Below, piece by piece: positions 18,244-27,768 of a stretch of 45,538 nt of DNA. Each line of letters opens with the position of its first letter. The stretch's first letter is position 1. Source of the DNA: Paenibacillus daejeonensis DSM 15491 (GTDB lineage: Bacteria > Bacillota > Bacilli > Paenibacillales > Paenibacillaceae); contig NZ_KB899682.1 of the NCBI RefSeq assembly GCF_000378385.1, positions 1 through 45,538 on the forward strand. Direction: 5' to 3'. The position numbers and the translations under genes are program-made. The notes under the pieces are model-generated. The model was not told the origin of the DNA and ran no database searches. It saw only the letters and a list, made by a program, of their open reading frames with translations.

Positions 18244-19629
18244 ATGATTGTGCTGCAAGACACGATTGCTGCCATTTCGACTGCTGTAGGCGAGGGAGGC
18301 ATTGCCTTGATTCGTGTGAGCGGACCAGATGCGGTGAAGACCGTACACCAGTTGTTCCGGACCAAAGCTGACATTCGAACAGCACCCTCCCATACCGTTC
18401 ATTATGGACATATTTTCGATCCCCGCAGCGGTGAAAAAATCGAGGAAGTACTCGTAACGATCATGATCGGACCGCGGTCTTTCACTGCCGAGGACGTTGT
18501 CGAAATCAGTACGCATGGCGGTGTGATATCCGTCAAAAAAGTGTTGGATCTGGTGCTTCAGCAAGAGGGAGTGCGCTTGGCAGAGCCAGGAGAGTTCACT
18601 CGCCGAGCGTTTGTCAATGGACGCATCGATCTGGCGCAGGCCGAGGCAGTTATGGACCTGATCCGGTCCAAATCGGACAAGGCGTTCTCTATTGCGCTTA
18701 AGCAAGTAGATGGCAAGCTCTCCCGGCTAATCCGTGAGCTGCGGCAGACCGTCATTGAGCTGCTGGCGCATATCGAAGTAAACATTGATTATCCCGAGCA
18801 TGATGTCGAGGAGATGACAAATCTCTACATTAAAGAGCAATGCTTTCCGTTAATTGAGGAGATCCAGCGACTGCTCAAGACAGCATCGGAGGGCAAGATT
18901 CTAAGGGAGGGCATCACGACCGTTATTGTCGGGCGTCCCAATGTCGGCAAATCCTCGCTACTCAACGCGCTGGCGCAGGACAACCGGGCCATTGTCACCG
19001 ACATCCCCGGCACCACGCGCGACGTCATCGAAGAATTCGTGACGGTGGGTGGAATTCCGCTCAAGCTGCTGGATACCGCAGGTCTTCGTGAAACCGCCGA
19101 TGTTGTCGAGCGGATTGGGGTGGAGCGATCCCGCGGTGCCTTGCAAGAGGCTGATCTGATCCTGCTCGTGCTCAACCAAGCCGAACCTCTGCATGAAGAC
19201 GAGAGGGAACTGATGGAATCCCTGCACGGACGCCAGGTTGTTGTTATAATGAATAAGACTGATCTGCCAGGTCAGCTCGATCCGGAGGAAATCTCCCGGC
19301 TCGTGCCGTCGGCAGCATTGGTGAAGATGTCTGTGCTGCAGGAGCAAGGACAGGAACAGCTGGAGAAGGCGATCTCGGAATTGTTCTTCAGTGGCCAACT
19401 GGAGACGACGGATCACACCTATGTCAGCAACGCCCGCCATATTGCTCTGCTCAAGCAGGCGATGCAGTCGCTCGAAGATGCGGTAGATGCCACAGAGAGT
19501 GGTATCCCGATTGATATTATACAGATCGACGTCCGGACCGCATGGGAGCGGCTGGGGGAGATCCTTGGCGATTCGGCCGGGGACTCCTTGATCGATCAGA
19601 TTTTCTCCCAATTTTGTCTAGGAAAGTGA
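18244..19629 (+). CDS. mnmE: tRNA modification GTPase MnmE
   Basis: MnmE (TrmE), 461 residues. With MnmG it makes the 5-carboxymethylaminomethyl group on wobble uridine of certain tRNAs. The N-terminal tetrahydrofolate-binding domain comes first (DTIAAISTAVGEGGIALIRVSG). An inserted G domain has GRPNVGKSS, DIPGTTRD, DTAGLRE and NKTD. The C-terminal catalytic tail ends FCLGK, a small variant of the usual FCIGK with the essential cysteine kept. The start is ATG 18244 after AAGGTGGTG. mnmG follows 12 bp downstream. Confidence 0.97.
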   Translation: MIVLQDTIAAISTAVGEGGIALIRVSGPDAVKTVHQLFRTKADIRTAPSHTVHYGHIFDPRSGEKIEEVLVTIMIGPRSFTAEDVVEISTHGGVISVKKVLDLVLQQEGVRLAEPGEFTRRAFVNGRIDLAQAEAVMDLIRSKSDKAFSIALKQVDGKLSRLIRELRQTVIELLAHIEVNIDYPEHDVEEMTNLYIKEQCFPLIEEIQRLLKTASEGKILREGITTVIVGRPNVGKSSLLNALAQDNRAIVTDIPGTTRDVIEEFVTVGGIPLKLLDTAGLRETADVVERIGVERSRGALQEADLILLVLNQAEPLHEDERELMESLHGRQVVVIMNKTDLPGQLDPEEISRLVPSAALVKMSVLQEQGQEQLEKAISELFFSGQLETTDHTYVSNARHIALLKQAMQSLEDAVDATESGIPIDIIQIDVRTAWERLGEILGDSAGDSLIDQIFSQFCLGK

Positions 19630-19641
19630 GGCGAGAACGCC

Positions 19642-21534
19642 ATGAGTTACGATGCAGGTCAATTTGATGTAATCGTTGTTGGCGCCGGTCATGCCGGTGC
19701 CGAAGCTGCGCTTGCTGCAGCCCGGATGGGCTGCGAGACGCTGCTGCTCACGATTAATCTCGATATGGTCGCCTTTATGCCCTGCAACCCTTCGATTGGG
19801 GGGCCAGCCAAGGGGCACGTCGTACGTGAAATCGATGCGCTCGGCGGAGAGATGGGGCGGAATATCGACAAGACCTTTATTCAGATGCGAATGCTTAATA
19901 CGGGCAAAGGTCCGGCTGTCCATGCCTTGCGCGCGCAAGCGGATAAGTTCCTGTATCAGCATACGCTGAAGCAGACAATTGAGGAAACGCCGGGCTTGAC
20001 CCTCCGTCAGGGCATGGTAGAGGAGCTTATCGTGGAGGATGGCGCCTGTACGGGTGTTATTACAAAAACGGGAGCCGTCTACCGCGGCCGTGCCGTCGTT
20101 GTCACAACCGGTACGTACCTGCGCGGCAAGGTGATTATGGGCGAGCTGATCTATGAGAGTGGACCCAATAATCAGCAGCCTTCGATCAAGCTCTCGGAAT
20201 GTCTCCGCGGCTTGGGGTTTGAGCTGGCACGATTCAAGACAGGCACGCCACCGCGCGTCCACGGCGACACGATCGACTTTGACAAGACGGAGATTCAGCC
20301 TGGCGACCCACAACCGAAGTTTTTCTCCTATGAAACGGAATTTTCGGACAATGAGCAGCTGCCTTGCTGGCTGACCTATACAACCGAGCAGACCCATCAG
20401 ATCATTAATGATAATCTTCATCGAGCGCCGATGTTCTCCGGTGCCATTGAAGGGACGGGACCGCGCTATTGTCCGTCCATTGAAGATAAGATTGTCCGCT
20501 TCGCCGACAAGCCCAAGCATCAGATTTTCCTAGAGCCGGAAGGCAAGAACACCTCCGAGTATTATGTACAAGGTCTGTCGACAAGTATGCCGGAGGATGT
20601 GCAACTCGACATTCTGCGCTCGATTCCTGGCATGGAGAAGGTAGAGATGATGCGAACCGGCTATGCCATTGAATATGATGCGGTAGTACCAACTCAGCTC
20701 TGGCCTACGCTGGAGACCAAGCGCGTACCAGGCCTGTTCACGGCCGGACAGATTAATGGAACCTCAGGGTATGAGGAGGCAGCCGGACAGGGTATTATCG
20801 CTGGCATTAATGCGGCGCGCAAGGTGCTTGGCAAAGAGCCGGTCATCATCGACCGTTCCCAAGGGTACATCGGCGTTATGATTGATGATTTGGTGACCAA
20901 GGGCACCAATGATCCCTATCGTCTGCTCACCTCCCGTGCAGAGTATCGATTGCTGCTCCGTCACGACAATGCCGATATGCGTCTGACGCCAATCGGTCAT
21001 GAGATCGGGTTGATCTCCGAGGCGCGATATGAGCGGTTCCTGCAGAAGAAGGATCTCGTTGAGCAAGAGGTGAAGCGTCTCAAAGCGGAGCGGGTACGCC
21101 CAGAAGATGAGAACGCACAAGCGATGCTGGCTGAAGGTGGATCTTCACCACTGTCACAAGTCATCGACGCCTTGTCGTTGCTACGACGTCCTGAATTGTC
21201 CTATGCTCAAGTGGAACGGGTATGTCCGTCGCCGTTGCCGCTGACCGAGGAGATGAAGGAGCAGGTCGAGATTCAGATCAAGTATGCCGGCTATATTGAG
21301 AAGCAGCTGATTCAGGTTGAGCGAATGGGCAAGATGGAGAAGAAGAAGATCCCGGATGATATTGAATACCAGGATGTGCACAACCTTTCGTCCGAGTCGA
21401 GGCAGAAGCTCTCGGAGATCCGTCCGCTTTCGATCGGTCAGGCTTCACGGATCGCTGGCGTGACGCCGGCAGATATCTCTATTCTGCTGGTCTATCTGGA
21501 GCACTATAATCGCGTTGTTGCGGCACGGGGGTAA
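19642..21534 (+). CDS. mnmG: tRNA uridine 5-carboxymethylaminomethyl modification enzyme MnmG (GidA)
   Basis: MnmG, 630 residues, the FAD-dependent partner of MnmE. The Rossmann FAD motif [17 protein letters not shown] is at residues about 14-30. Family hallmarks [22 protein letters not shown] and the C-terminal helical domain with YAGYIEKQ are present. It sits between mnmE and rsmG with 9-12 bp gaps, indicating one transcript. Confidence 0.98.
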   Translation: MSYDAGQFDVIVVGAGHAGAEAALAAARMGCETLLLTINLDMVAFMPCNPSIGGPAKGHVVREIDALGGEMGRNIDKTFIQMRMLNTGKGPAVHALRAQADKFLYQHTLKQTIEETPGLTLRQGMVEELIVEDGACTGVITKTGAVYRGRAVVVTTGTYLRGKVIMGELIYESGPNNQQPSIKLSECLRGLGFELARFKTGTPPRVHGDTIDFDKTEIQPGDPQPKFFSYETEFSDNEQLPCWLTYTTEQTHQIINDNLHRAPMFSGAIEGTGPRYCPSIEDKIVRFADKPKHQIFLEPEGKNTSEYYVQGLSTSMPEDVQLDILRSIPGMEKVEMMRTGYAIEYDAVVPTQLWPTLETKRVPGLFTAGQINGTSGYEEAAGQGIIAGINAARKVLGKEPVIIDRSQGYIGVMIDDLVTKGTNDPYRLLTSRAEYRLLLRHDNADMRLTPIGHEIGLISEARYERFLQKKDLVEQEVKRLKAERVRPEDENAQAMLAEGGSSPLSQVIDALSLLRRPELSYAQVERVCPSPLPLTEEMKEQVEIQIKYAGYIEKQLIQVERMGKMEKKKIPDDIEYQDVHNLSSESRQKLSEIRPLSIGQASRIAGVTPADISILLVYLEHYNRVVAARG

Positions 21535-21543
21535 GGAGTAGCG

Positions 21544-22260
21544 ATGAATAATGATAGCTTTGCCGCGCTTCTGGCGGCAAAAGGTCTCACCGTAGATGAC
21601 CGGCAGCTGGAGCAGTTTAATCGTTACTTCCAGCTCCTGGTGGAGTGGAATGAGCGGATGAACCTGACGGGCATCACCGAACGGGATGCGGTGTACGAAA
21701 AGCACTTTTATGATTCGGTGGCCTTGTCCTTTGTGACTGATATGAGCGCAACCTCATCCCTTGCGGACATCGGCTCAGGAGCAGGGTTTCCAAGTCTGCC
21801 GCTCAAAATCTGTTTTCCTCACTTGAAAGTGACCATCGTAGATTCGCTGAACAAAAGGATACAGTTTCTGCAGCATGTTGCTGCAGAGCTGGGCCTGGAG
21901 GGTGTTACTTGTGTACATGGCCGAGCCGAGGATATCGCGCGGCAAAAGGAGCATCGGGATCGTTACGATCTCGTTACGGCACGGGCGGTTGCAAGACTGG
22001 CAGCGCTGAATGAATTGTGTCTGCCCTTTGCCCGCACGGGTGGCCTATTCGCAGCCATGAAGGGTACCGACCCGGCGGAAGAGCTGGAAGAGGCCGGTCG
22101 GAGTTTGCGTGAGCTTAAAGGCAAGGTTAGACGAATCGTGCCCATGCAGCTGCCATTGGAGCAATCAGAGCGGCACGTCATTCTTATAGACAAGCTGGCT
22201 GCTACACCACGTGCTTACCCGCGCAAGGCAGGAACGCCAGTGAAGCAACCATTGCTATAG
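21544..22260 (+). CDS. rsmG: 16S rRNA (guanine-N7)-methyltransferase RsmG (GidB)
   Basis: RsmG, 238 residues, methylates N7 of G527 (E. coli numbering) in 16S rRNA using S-adenosylmethionine. The SAM site is LADIGSGAGFPSLPLKI. The preceding EWNERMNLTGI and later DLVTARAVARL are family features. The start is ATG 21544 after AAGGAG. In B. subtilis noc follows directly; here a 9-kb transport/regulatory block starting 18 bp downstream separates them. Confidence 0.97.
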   Translation: MNNDSFAALLAAKGLTVDDRQLEQFNRYFQLLVEWNERMNLTGITERDAVYEKHFYDSVALSFVTDMSATSSLADIGSGAGFPSLPLKICFPHLKVTIVDSLNKRIQFLQHVAAELGLEGVTCVHGRAEDIARQKEHRDRYDLVTARAVARLAALNELCLPFARTGGLFAAMKGTDPAEELEEAGRSLRELKGKVRRIVPMQLPLEQSERHVILIDKLAATPRAYPRKAGTPVKQPLL

Positions 22261-22278
22261 ACAGCAAGGGGGACTCCT

Positions 22279-24042
22279 ATGTTATTAAAACATTGGCGCA
22301 GGGTCAGACTGTTACAGCGGCTTATGATTCTCATTGTTGTCTTTCTTATTGTGCCGGTACTGGGTACCGGCTATTTTTTGTTCTCCAAAAGCCTTCAGCT
22401 GGCGCAAAATGAAAGTCGTGAAATCCTGGAGAAGGTTATGTACCAGCTGAATGAGAACATCGAGTACCGTATCACAGGTTATCAAAATATCGTGATGCAA
22501 TTGGCACTTGATCCCCGCATTACTACCACGTTAACACAGGAGTACGATTCGCTAGAGGATGTGGTCATGTCGCTTCAGCAGCTCAACGCCGTCACCGATC
22601 GCATTCGCACTTATTTTCCCATGCGCAAGGTTCAGTTCTACAAAACCAACCCCTCATTGCTTGCGGATGGCGGGGTTGTCATGAATATGGAACAAGCCGA
22701 TCATACGGCCTGGTTTCAGCCGATGGAAGTGGCGGATAAGCACTTTTACTGGCATTTCAACTGGGAGGGGACCGAGCCGCAGCCTGCATTGCATTTGAGC
22801 AAATGGCTGGTGGATTACCTTACGAATGAAAGGTTTGGCATTGTGCATGTGGAAGTGACCAATCAGGCGCTGTTCAGTCAATTATTCAATCCGCTGGCAT
22901 TCAAAAACGGCAATGTCATGATTACAGATCAGAACGGAAGATCCCTCATACGATACAAAAATCAGCCCTCGGGTTTTAATATGAGCGACCTTCCCGCTTA
23001 CCGTCAGGTATTCGAGGCGGATAAAGGCTCTTTCTCTGCCAAGCTAGAAGGAGAGCAGAGTATGGTGATGTTTGAAACCAATCGATTGGGTTGGAAGATC
23101 ATTACCGTCGTCAAGCAGGAAGAGCTGTGGCAGCAGCTGAGGCTGGTTCGGAGTGCTGCTATTGCGGTCAGCGTGCTGTTCGTGGTACTGACTCTAACAG
23201 TCTTGATGGGCTTCGGGACGAGGGTCACGGGCCGCCTGAATGCCTTGATCCGCCAGATGCGGAAGGTCCGGGATGGCGATCTGGGGTTGAGCACAATCGT
23301 CCATGGCCAGGACGAGCTTGCTGATGTGGAAGAGGAGTTCAACAGTATGACGATTCGGTTGAATCATTCGCTGAAGGAAAGTGCGGAAGCTCGTGTTGCG
23401 GTGGAAATGGAGAAGCTTCGACTGCTGCAGGCTCAGATCAACCCACATTTTCTGTACAACACGCTGGCACTTGTCAAAAGTATGGCAATGGATGTAAAAT
23501 CGACAGAAATTAGCGGTACCATCGATGCGCTCGCCAAGTTCTTCCGTTTGGCGCTCAACCGGGGCGGCGACAAATTGTCCATGAGAGATGAACTTGATCA
23601 TGTACGCGCTTACTTGGAGATTCACAATTGGCGCTATCCCGGCAGATTGGAGACGGTATGGGAGATTGAAGATGAGGTGTTGGACTGCCGAATCATCAAG
23701 ATTACGTTACAGCCGATTGTAGAGAATGCGTTGCAGCATGCTTTCAAGCATAGCGGCGGTCGAGGCTGTATTCTCATTCGAGCCAGACTGGCGACCGATT
23801 ACCTGGATATCGAAATAACGGATGACGGGGTCGGGATGGCGCCAGATACACTTCTTACACTGCAGGCAGAGATGCGCGTGCGAGACCGTCGAGTAAGGCA
23901 AGCGGGGGATGACGGCGGCTTTGGCTTATACAATGTCCACGAGCGGCTAAGAAGGCATTACGGCGAATCTTTCCGCATGGATATGATAAGCTCCCCTGGA
24001 AGCGGGACGACGATTCGGTTGAAGATCCCACAGTCCTTCTGA
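22279..24042 (+). CDS. YesM-type sensor histidine kinase
   Basis: A 587-residue membrane kinase. A transmembrane segment (about 13-33), an extracellular sensor region of about 250 residues, and a second transmembrane segment (about 293-315) are followed by HAMP. Then comes a His_kinase domain with phosphoacceptor His390 in QAQINPHFLYNTL and a GHKL ATPase (PIVENALQHAFKH, DDGVGM, GFGLYNVHERL). This is the YesM/LytS-like class that pairs with YesN-type AraC regulators to control ABC sugar transporters in Paenibacillus. The partner gene follows 40 bp downstream. The start is ATG 22279 after GGGGGA. Only 18 bp separate it from rsmG, so it may be read from the rsmG transcript. Confidence 0.93.
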   Translation: MLLKHWRRVRLLQRLMILIVVFLIVPVLGTGYFLFSKSLQLAQNESREILEKVMYQLNENIEYRITGYQNIVMQLALDPRITTTLTQEYDSLEDVVMSLQQLNAVTDRIRTYFPMRKVQFYKTNPSLLADGGVVMNMEQADHTAWFQPMEVADKHFYWHFNWEGTEPQPALHLSKWLVDYLTNERFGIVHVEVTNQALFSQLFNPLAFKNGNVMITDQNGRSLIRYKNQPSGFNMSDLPAYRQVFEADKGSFSAKLEGEQSMVMFETNRLGWKIITVVKQEELWQQLRLVRSAAIAVSVLFVVLTLTVLMGFGTRVTGRLNALIRQMRKVRDGDLGLSTIVHGQDELADVEEEFNSMTIRLNHSLKESAEARVAVEMEKLRLLQAQINPHFLYNTLALVKSMAMDVKSTEISGTIDALAKFFRLALNRGGDKLSMRDELDHVRAYLEIHNWRYPGRLETVWEIEDEVLDCRIIKITLQPIVENALQHAFKHSGGRGCILIRARLATDYLDIEITDDGVGMAPDTLLTLQAEMRVRDRRVRQAGDDGGFGLYNVHERLRRHYGESFRMDMISSPGSGTTIRLKIPQSF

Positions 24043-24082
24043 CGCTGGACCAGGATCGGAGCACGATGAGGAGGGACGGCAT

Positions 24083-25708
24083 ATGGAAATCAAGGTATTC
24101 GTGGTGGACGATGAGGAAAGACAACGAAAGTCAATCATCCGGCATGTGGACTGGCAACGGTACGGCATGCGGGTGAGCGGCGAAGCGGAAGCGGCAGAGG
24201 AAGCGATAAAGATGGCACATGCAGAGCCGCCAGATGTGCTGATTACCGATATCCGAATGCTGGGCATGGATGGGCTGCAATTGTCGGCCATCATGCGAAC
24301 CCTGAATCCGCAGTTACATGTCATTATGATTACCGGTTACGAGGAGTTCGAGTACGCACGAACGGCTGTCGGTCTTGGTGTCGATGCATTTTTGGTCAAG
24401 CCGGTGCTATTCGATGAACTGGAAGGGATTTTGTATGACATCAACTCTTCGATTCAAGCGGCGTGGGCGAAAAGTGAGGAAGAGCAGCGCTTGAAGGTCC
24501 AGCTGGATACCTTCAAACCGATGGCCCGCGACAAGTTTCTGCAGGAATTGCTTCACGGCTTGATTCTGACGGAGGAGGAGCTGGTGTCCCGGGCGTCCAG
24601 TCTAAACTTGTTCAAGCAGAGTCAAACCTACCGCGTCATGGTCCTACTCGTTGAGATGAACACTCGGAATCCCATGCCGCAGCAAGAGCACCAAGGGTTA
24701 CTCACATCGATCTGTGATGTCGCTGCGTCTGGCCTGGGCAACGTGCTTGCAGCTTCGATGACTACCCAGCGCGGCCATTTGGTCTTGATTCTGCAGGATA
24801 TCTCACCTGTCGTGCTGCGACAAGGGGCAGAGGCCGTCATGGCGTCTCTCCGAAGGGATAATCAGGACTTGTATGGGGGCAGCCTCTATGCCGGTCTCGG
24901 TCCAGAGGTGACGGGGCCGGGCCACATATGCGACAGTTTTCGACTGGCACAGCGAGCGGTCAACCAGCGATTGATCAGCCAGGAACAAAAACTGTACATT
25001 TGGGAGAACTCGGAGGATAAGACAGCTTCTGCTGTCAAAAGCATCGAGGACCTGATTCAAGAATTTTTGGAAGGGTTGGGGGTAGGAGATAGCCAGACGA
25101 GCCTGGGATTACTGGGCGAGATTATGCGCAGGCTGGCAAAGGATGCGCGTATGGATGGGGCGCAGCTAAGAAGTCTCTGTATGCACCTGGTGAGCGCAGC
25201 CAGTCGGGTTGCAGGGGAGATCGGCGATATCGGCAGCCAGATCGGGTCAGAGAAGGAGCTGTGGGAGGAGATGCTCGAATGCCCGAGTGACTATGAGCTG
25301 ATGCGGGAGACGGTTCGGATGGTGACCCGCTGCTGCGAATTCGTGGCTGAACGCAAAAAAAGCCCGACACAAATGATGATTCAGCACGCGCTGGAATACA
25401 TGCACGAACATTATGATGACAACCTGTCGCTACGCGATGTGGCTGAGCATGTCTTCTTAAGTCCGAACTACGTAGGTGAATTGTTTCGAACGGAATTGGG
25501 GGTCTCCTTTACCGACCAATTGATTCAGATTCGGGTGAACAAAGCGAAGGAGCTGCTGCAGCTTCCCCAATTAAAGCTGTACGAAGTAGCACAACGCGTT
25601 GGGTACCAAAATATAGGGTATTTTAATACCGTATTTAAAAAAGTAACCGGATATACGCCAAAACAGTATCGGTCTTATATCGGCATTGGCACTGGCCATT
25701 CGGATTAG
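24083..25708 (+). CDS. YesN-type response regulator, AraC family
   Basis: A 541-residue regulator. The N-terminal receiver domain has phosphoacceptor Asp56 in LITDIRM plus the conserved Asp9-Asp10 and a lysine in FLVKPV. A middle region of about 270 residues is typical of YesN. The C-terminal AraC double helix-turn-helix is at about 435-535, with LSLRDVAEHVFLSPNYVGELF and VGYQNIGYFNTVFKKVTGYTPKQYR. It is expected to activate the adjacent permease/binding-protein operon. The ribosome site AGGAGGG precedes ATG 24083, and a terminator follows its stop codon. Confidence 0.94.
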   Translation: MEIKVFVVDDEERQRKSIIRHVDWQRYGMRVSGEAEAAEEAIKMAHAEPPDVLITDIRMLGMDGLQLSAIMRTLNPQLHVIMITGYEEFEYARTAVGLGVDAFLVKPVLFDELEGILYDINSSIQAAWAKSEEEQRLKVQLDTFKPMARDKFLQELLHGLILTEEELVSRASSLNLFKQSQTYRVMVLLVEMNTRNPMPQQEHQGLLTSICDVAASGLGNVLAASMTTQRGHLVLILQDISPVVLRQGAEAVMASLRRDNQDLYGGSLYAGLGPEVTGPGHICDSFRLAQRAVNQRLISQEQKLYIWENSEDKTASAVKSIEDLIQEFLEGLGVGDSQTSLGLLGEIMRRLAKDARMDGAQLRSLCMHLVSAASRVAGEIGDIGSQIGSEKELWEEMLECPSDYELMRETVRMVTRCCEFVAERKKSPTQMMIQHALEYMHEHYDDNLSLRDVAEHVFLSPNYVGELFRTELGVSFTDQLIQIRVNKAKELLQLPQLKLYEVAQRVGYQNIGYFNTVFKKVTGYTPKQYRSYIGIGTGHSD

Positions 25709-25724
25709 TATAAATAAGGATAGG

Positions 25725-25767
25725 GCGTCTTGTACCCGTTGCAGAAGCGGGAGGGGCGCTTTTTTTG
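25725..25767 (+). terminator. Terminator after the response regulator
   Basis: A GCG...CGC outer stem with an inner CCCG/CGGG stem is followed by seven T residues ending near 25766. It separates the regulatory pair from the transporter operon. Confidence 0.75.
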
Positions 25768-25818
25768 TTGGTTAAGTAAAGATCGTGCCAGAGTGTAAGT
25801 AATCGTGTCATACGATTA

Positions 25819-25848
25819 TTGTAAGCGCTTAGATGCGAGGATTATACT
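25819..25848 (+). promoter_or_regulatory. Promoter of the ABC transporter operon with overlapping cre site
   Basis: TTGTAA (25819-25824), an 18-nt spacer and TATACT (25843-25848) form a plausible sigma-A promoter. TGTAAGCGCTTAGA (25820-25833) matches the CcpA catabolite-responsive element consensus with one mismatch and covers the -35, implying repression by preferred sugars. A start near 25855 also rules out translation from the upstream GTG at 25805. Confidence 0.6.
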
Positions 25849-25912
25849 TAATTTACACATTGCGCATGTGATTTCGATAAGGCTGGCTTACAGTCCGATT
25901 CCTGAAGGGAGG

Positions 25913-26833
25913 TTGCTCACCATCCTACATCGCTTGTCTAGCATCAAGAAAAAAGGTCTAGTGCCCTTGTATATGTTTCTCCTGCCGGGACTCGTATTAA
26001 TTATCCTGTTCAATTATATTCCCATTCTAGGCTTGCAGATGGCGTTCAAAGATTACAGCTTTCGGGATGGGATCTGGGGAAGCTCGTGGGTTGGGCTCCA
26101 AAATTTCAAGGAATTCACGGCCAGCTCCGATTTTTGGAGGGCTACAGGTAATACCTTTTTATTGACCATGCTGAGATTGCTATTCGTCTTCCCGACGACC
26201 ATTGTCCTTGCTTTGCTGATTAACGAGGTTCGTAATTTTGCTTTCAAGCGGACGGTTCAATCCTTCAGCTATTTGCCCCACTTCATATCCTGGATTGTGG
26301 TGGTTGGCTTTCTGGACGCTTTTCTATCCATCGACAGCGGCGCGGCGAACTCCATTCTACGGAGTCTGGGGGTCAATCCTATCGCCTTCATGGGCAGCGA
26401 ATCATGGTTCAGACCGGTTTTTATCCTAAGTAGTATGTGGAAAGAGCTGGGTTGGGGAACGATCTTGTATCTGGCGGCGATATCGAGTATTAATCCGGTT
26501 CTGTACGAAGCCGCTTTAGTAGACGGAGCGGGACGATTTACACAGATGAGGTATATTACGCTACCTGCCATCGTACCCATCATCTCGATTGTGCTCATCC
26601 TGACGATTCCCGGATTGCTCAGTGTCGGCATCGACCAGATCTACGCGATGATTAATCCGGCCAATATTGCTGTAGCAGAGGTCATCGACACCTATGTATT
26701 GAGACTCGGCATCGGGCAGGCCCAATATTCGATGACGACGGCTATCGGATTGGTCATGAGCGTCATATCGATGATCCTGCTGCTTGTTACCAACTCAATC
26801 TCCAAACGGTTAGGCGGGGATGGATTATGGTAA
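25913..26833 (+). CDS. Sugar ABC transporter permease, LplB type
   Basis: About 306 residues with six predicted membrane segments beginning at LVPLYMFLLPGLVLIILFNYIP, and the permease EAA motif region YEAALVDGAGRFTQMRYITLP that contacts the ATPase. The family is LplB/YtcP-like and carries oligosaccharides or modified sugars with a shared ATPase usually encoded elsewhere; no ATPase gene is in this window. The start is uncertain: the GTG at 25805 lies upstream of the promoter, TTG 25913 touches GGGAGG with no spacer, and ATC 25922 has ideal 9-nt spacing but is a rare start. TTG 25913 is annotated provisionally. The stop overlaps the next permease. Confidence 0.9.
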   Translation: MLTILHRLSSIKKKGLVPLYMFLLPGLVLIILFNYIPILGLQMAFKDYSFRDGIWGSSWVGLQNFKEFTASSDFWRATGNTFLLTMLRLLFVFPTTIVLALLINEVRNFAFKRTVQSFSYLPHFISWIVVVGFLDAFLSIDSGAANSILRSLGVNPIAFMGSESWFRPVFILSSMWKELGWGTILYLAAISSINPVLYEAALVDGAGRFTQMRYITLPAIVPIISIVLILTIPGLLSVGIDQIYAMINPANIAVAEVIDTYVLRLGIGQAQYSMTTAIGLVMSVISMILLLVTNSISKRLGGDGLW

Positions 26834-27735
26834 ATCGCATGTCGCCGGGAGACCGCATATTTACGCTGTGCAACGGCCTTTTCCTTACCCTTTTTGCATT
26901 CTTGTGCGCCTACCCCTTATGGTATATTTTCATCTTGTCTGTGAATGAGGGCAGGGACGCCGCGTTGGGCGGCATTTACTGGTGGCCAAGATCGTTCACT
27001 TTGGATAACTTTCGCGTCATTCTAGGAGATGCGACAGTCATTAATGCCTTCTGGATCACCGTCAGCCGTACGGTCATCGGCACGATATTATCGTTGCTGA
27101 TAACCTCCATGGTTGCCTATCCGTTGTCGCGCAAGGAACTGCCCGGTCGCAACAAGCTGTTGTTTGTTTTCTTGTTCATTATGCTGTTTAGCGGCGGACT
27201 CATTCCGTTCTATATTCAGCTAGTCAACTTGGGTCTCATCAATAATTTTTGGGTCTATATTTTTCCGAGTCTCTTCAGCGTATGGAATATGTTCGTCATG
27301 AAGACTTCATTTCAGAACAACATACCGGAGAGCGTAATCGAATCGATGAAGATCGACGGCGCTGGCTACACACGTATCTACTTCAGCGTGGTGCTGCCGT
27401 TCTCCAAGCCACTGCTGGCGGCCTTGGGCTTATTCACGGCTGTCGGACATTGGAATGATTGGTTTACAGGCGCATTTTTCGTGCAGGATATCTCGCTCCA
27501 GCCGCTGCCAACCTACCTGCAGCGTGTGATGAGTACGGTGGAAGCAAGCAACATGATCAGTTCTACGCAGTTTAACCAGGCACGTGAAGCAAGCATGTAC
27601 AACCCGGATGCCGTTACATCCAAATCCGTAAGGATGGCTACAACGGTAGTAACCATTTTGCCCATTTTGTTTATTTACCCATTTTTGCAGAAATATTTCG
27701 TCAAGGGCGTGTTGATTGGCTCGGTGAAAGAATAG
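26827..27735 (+). CDS. Carbohydrate ABC transporter permease, YtcP type
   Basis: A 302-residue second permease with six predicted membrane segments. The EAA loop is in PESVIESMKIDGAGYTRIYFSVVLPFSKP, and the typical C-terminus ends KYFVKGVLIGSVKE. It begins with ATG 26827, overlapping the previous gene by 7 bp, so translation is coupled. With its partner it would form the heterodimeric channel for the ligand delivered by the lipoprotein encoded next. Confidence 0.93.
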   Translation: MVNRMSPGDRIFTLCNGLFLTLFAFLCAYPLWYIFILSVNEGRDAALGGIYWWPRSFTLDNFRVILGDATVINAFWITVSRTVIGTILSLLITSMVAYPLSRKELPGRNKLLFVFLFIMLFSGGLIPFYIQLVNLGLINNFWVYIFPSLFSVWNMFVMKTSFQNNIPESVIESMKIDGAGYTRIYFSVVLPFSKPLLAALGLFTAVGHWNDWFTGAFFVQDISLQPLPTYLQRVMSTVEASNMISSTQFNQAREASMYNPDAVTSKSVRMATTVVTILPILFIYPFLQKYFVKGVLIGSVKE

Positions 27736-27768
27736 AGCAGCAAGCATTTGAAAATAGGGGGATAAACG

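Noticed and set aside
25805-25912. Upstream GTG start for the first permease, adding 36 residues
   Set aside because: The extension covers the cre site and promoter, has no ribosome site, and adds residues before the usual permease N-terminus.
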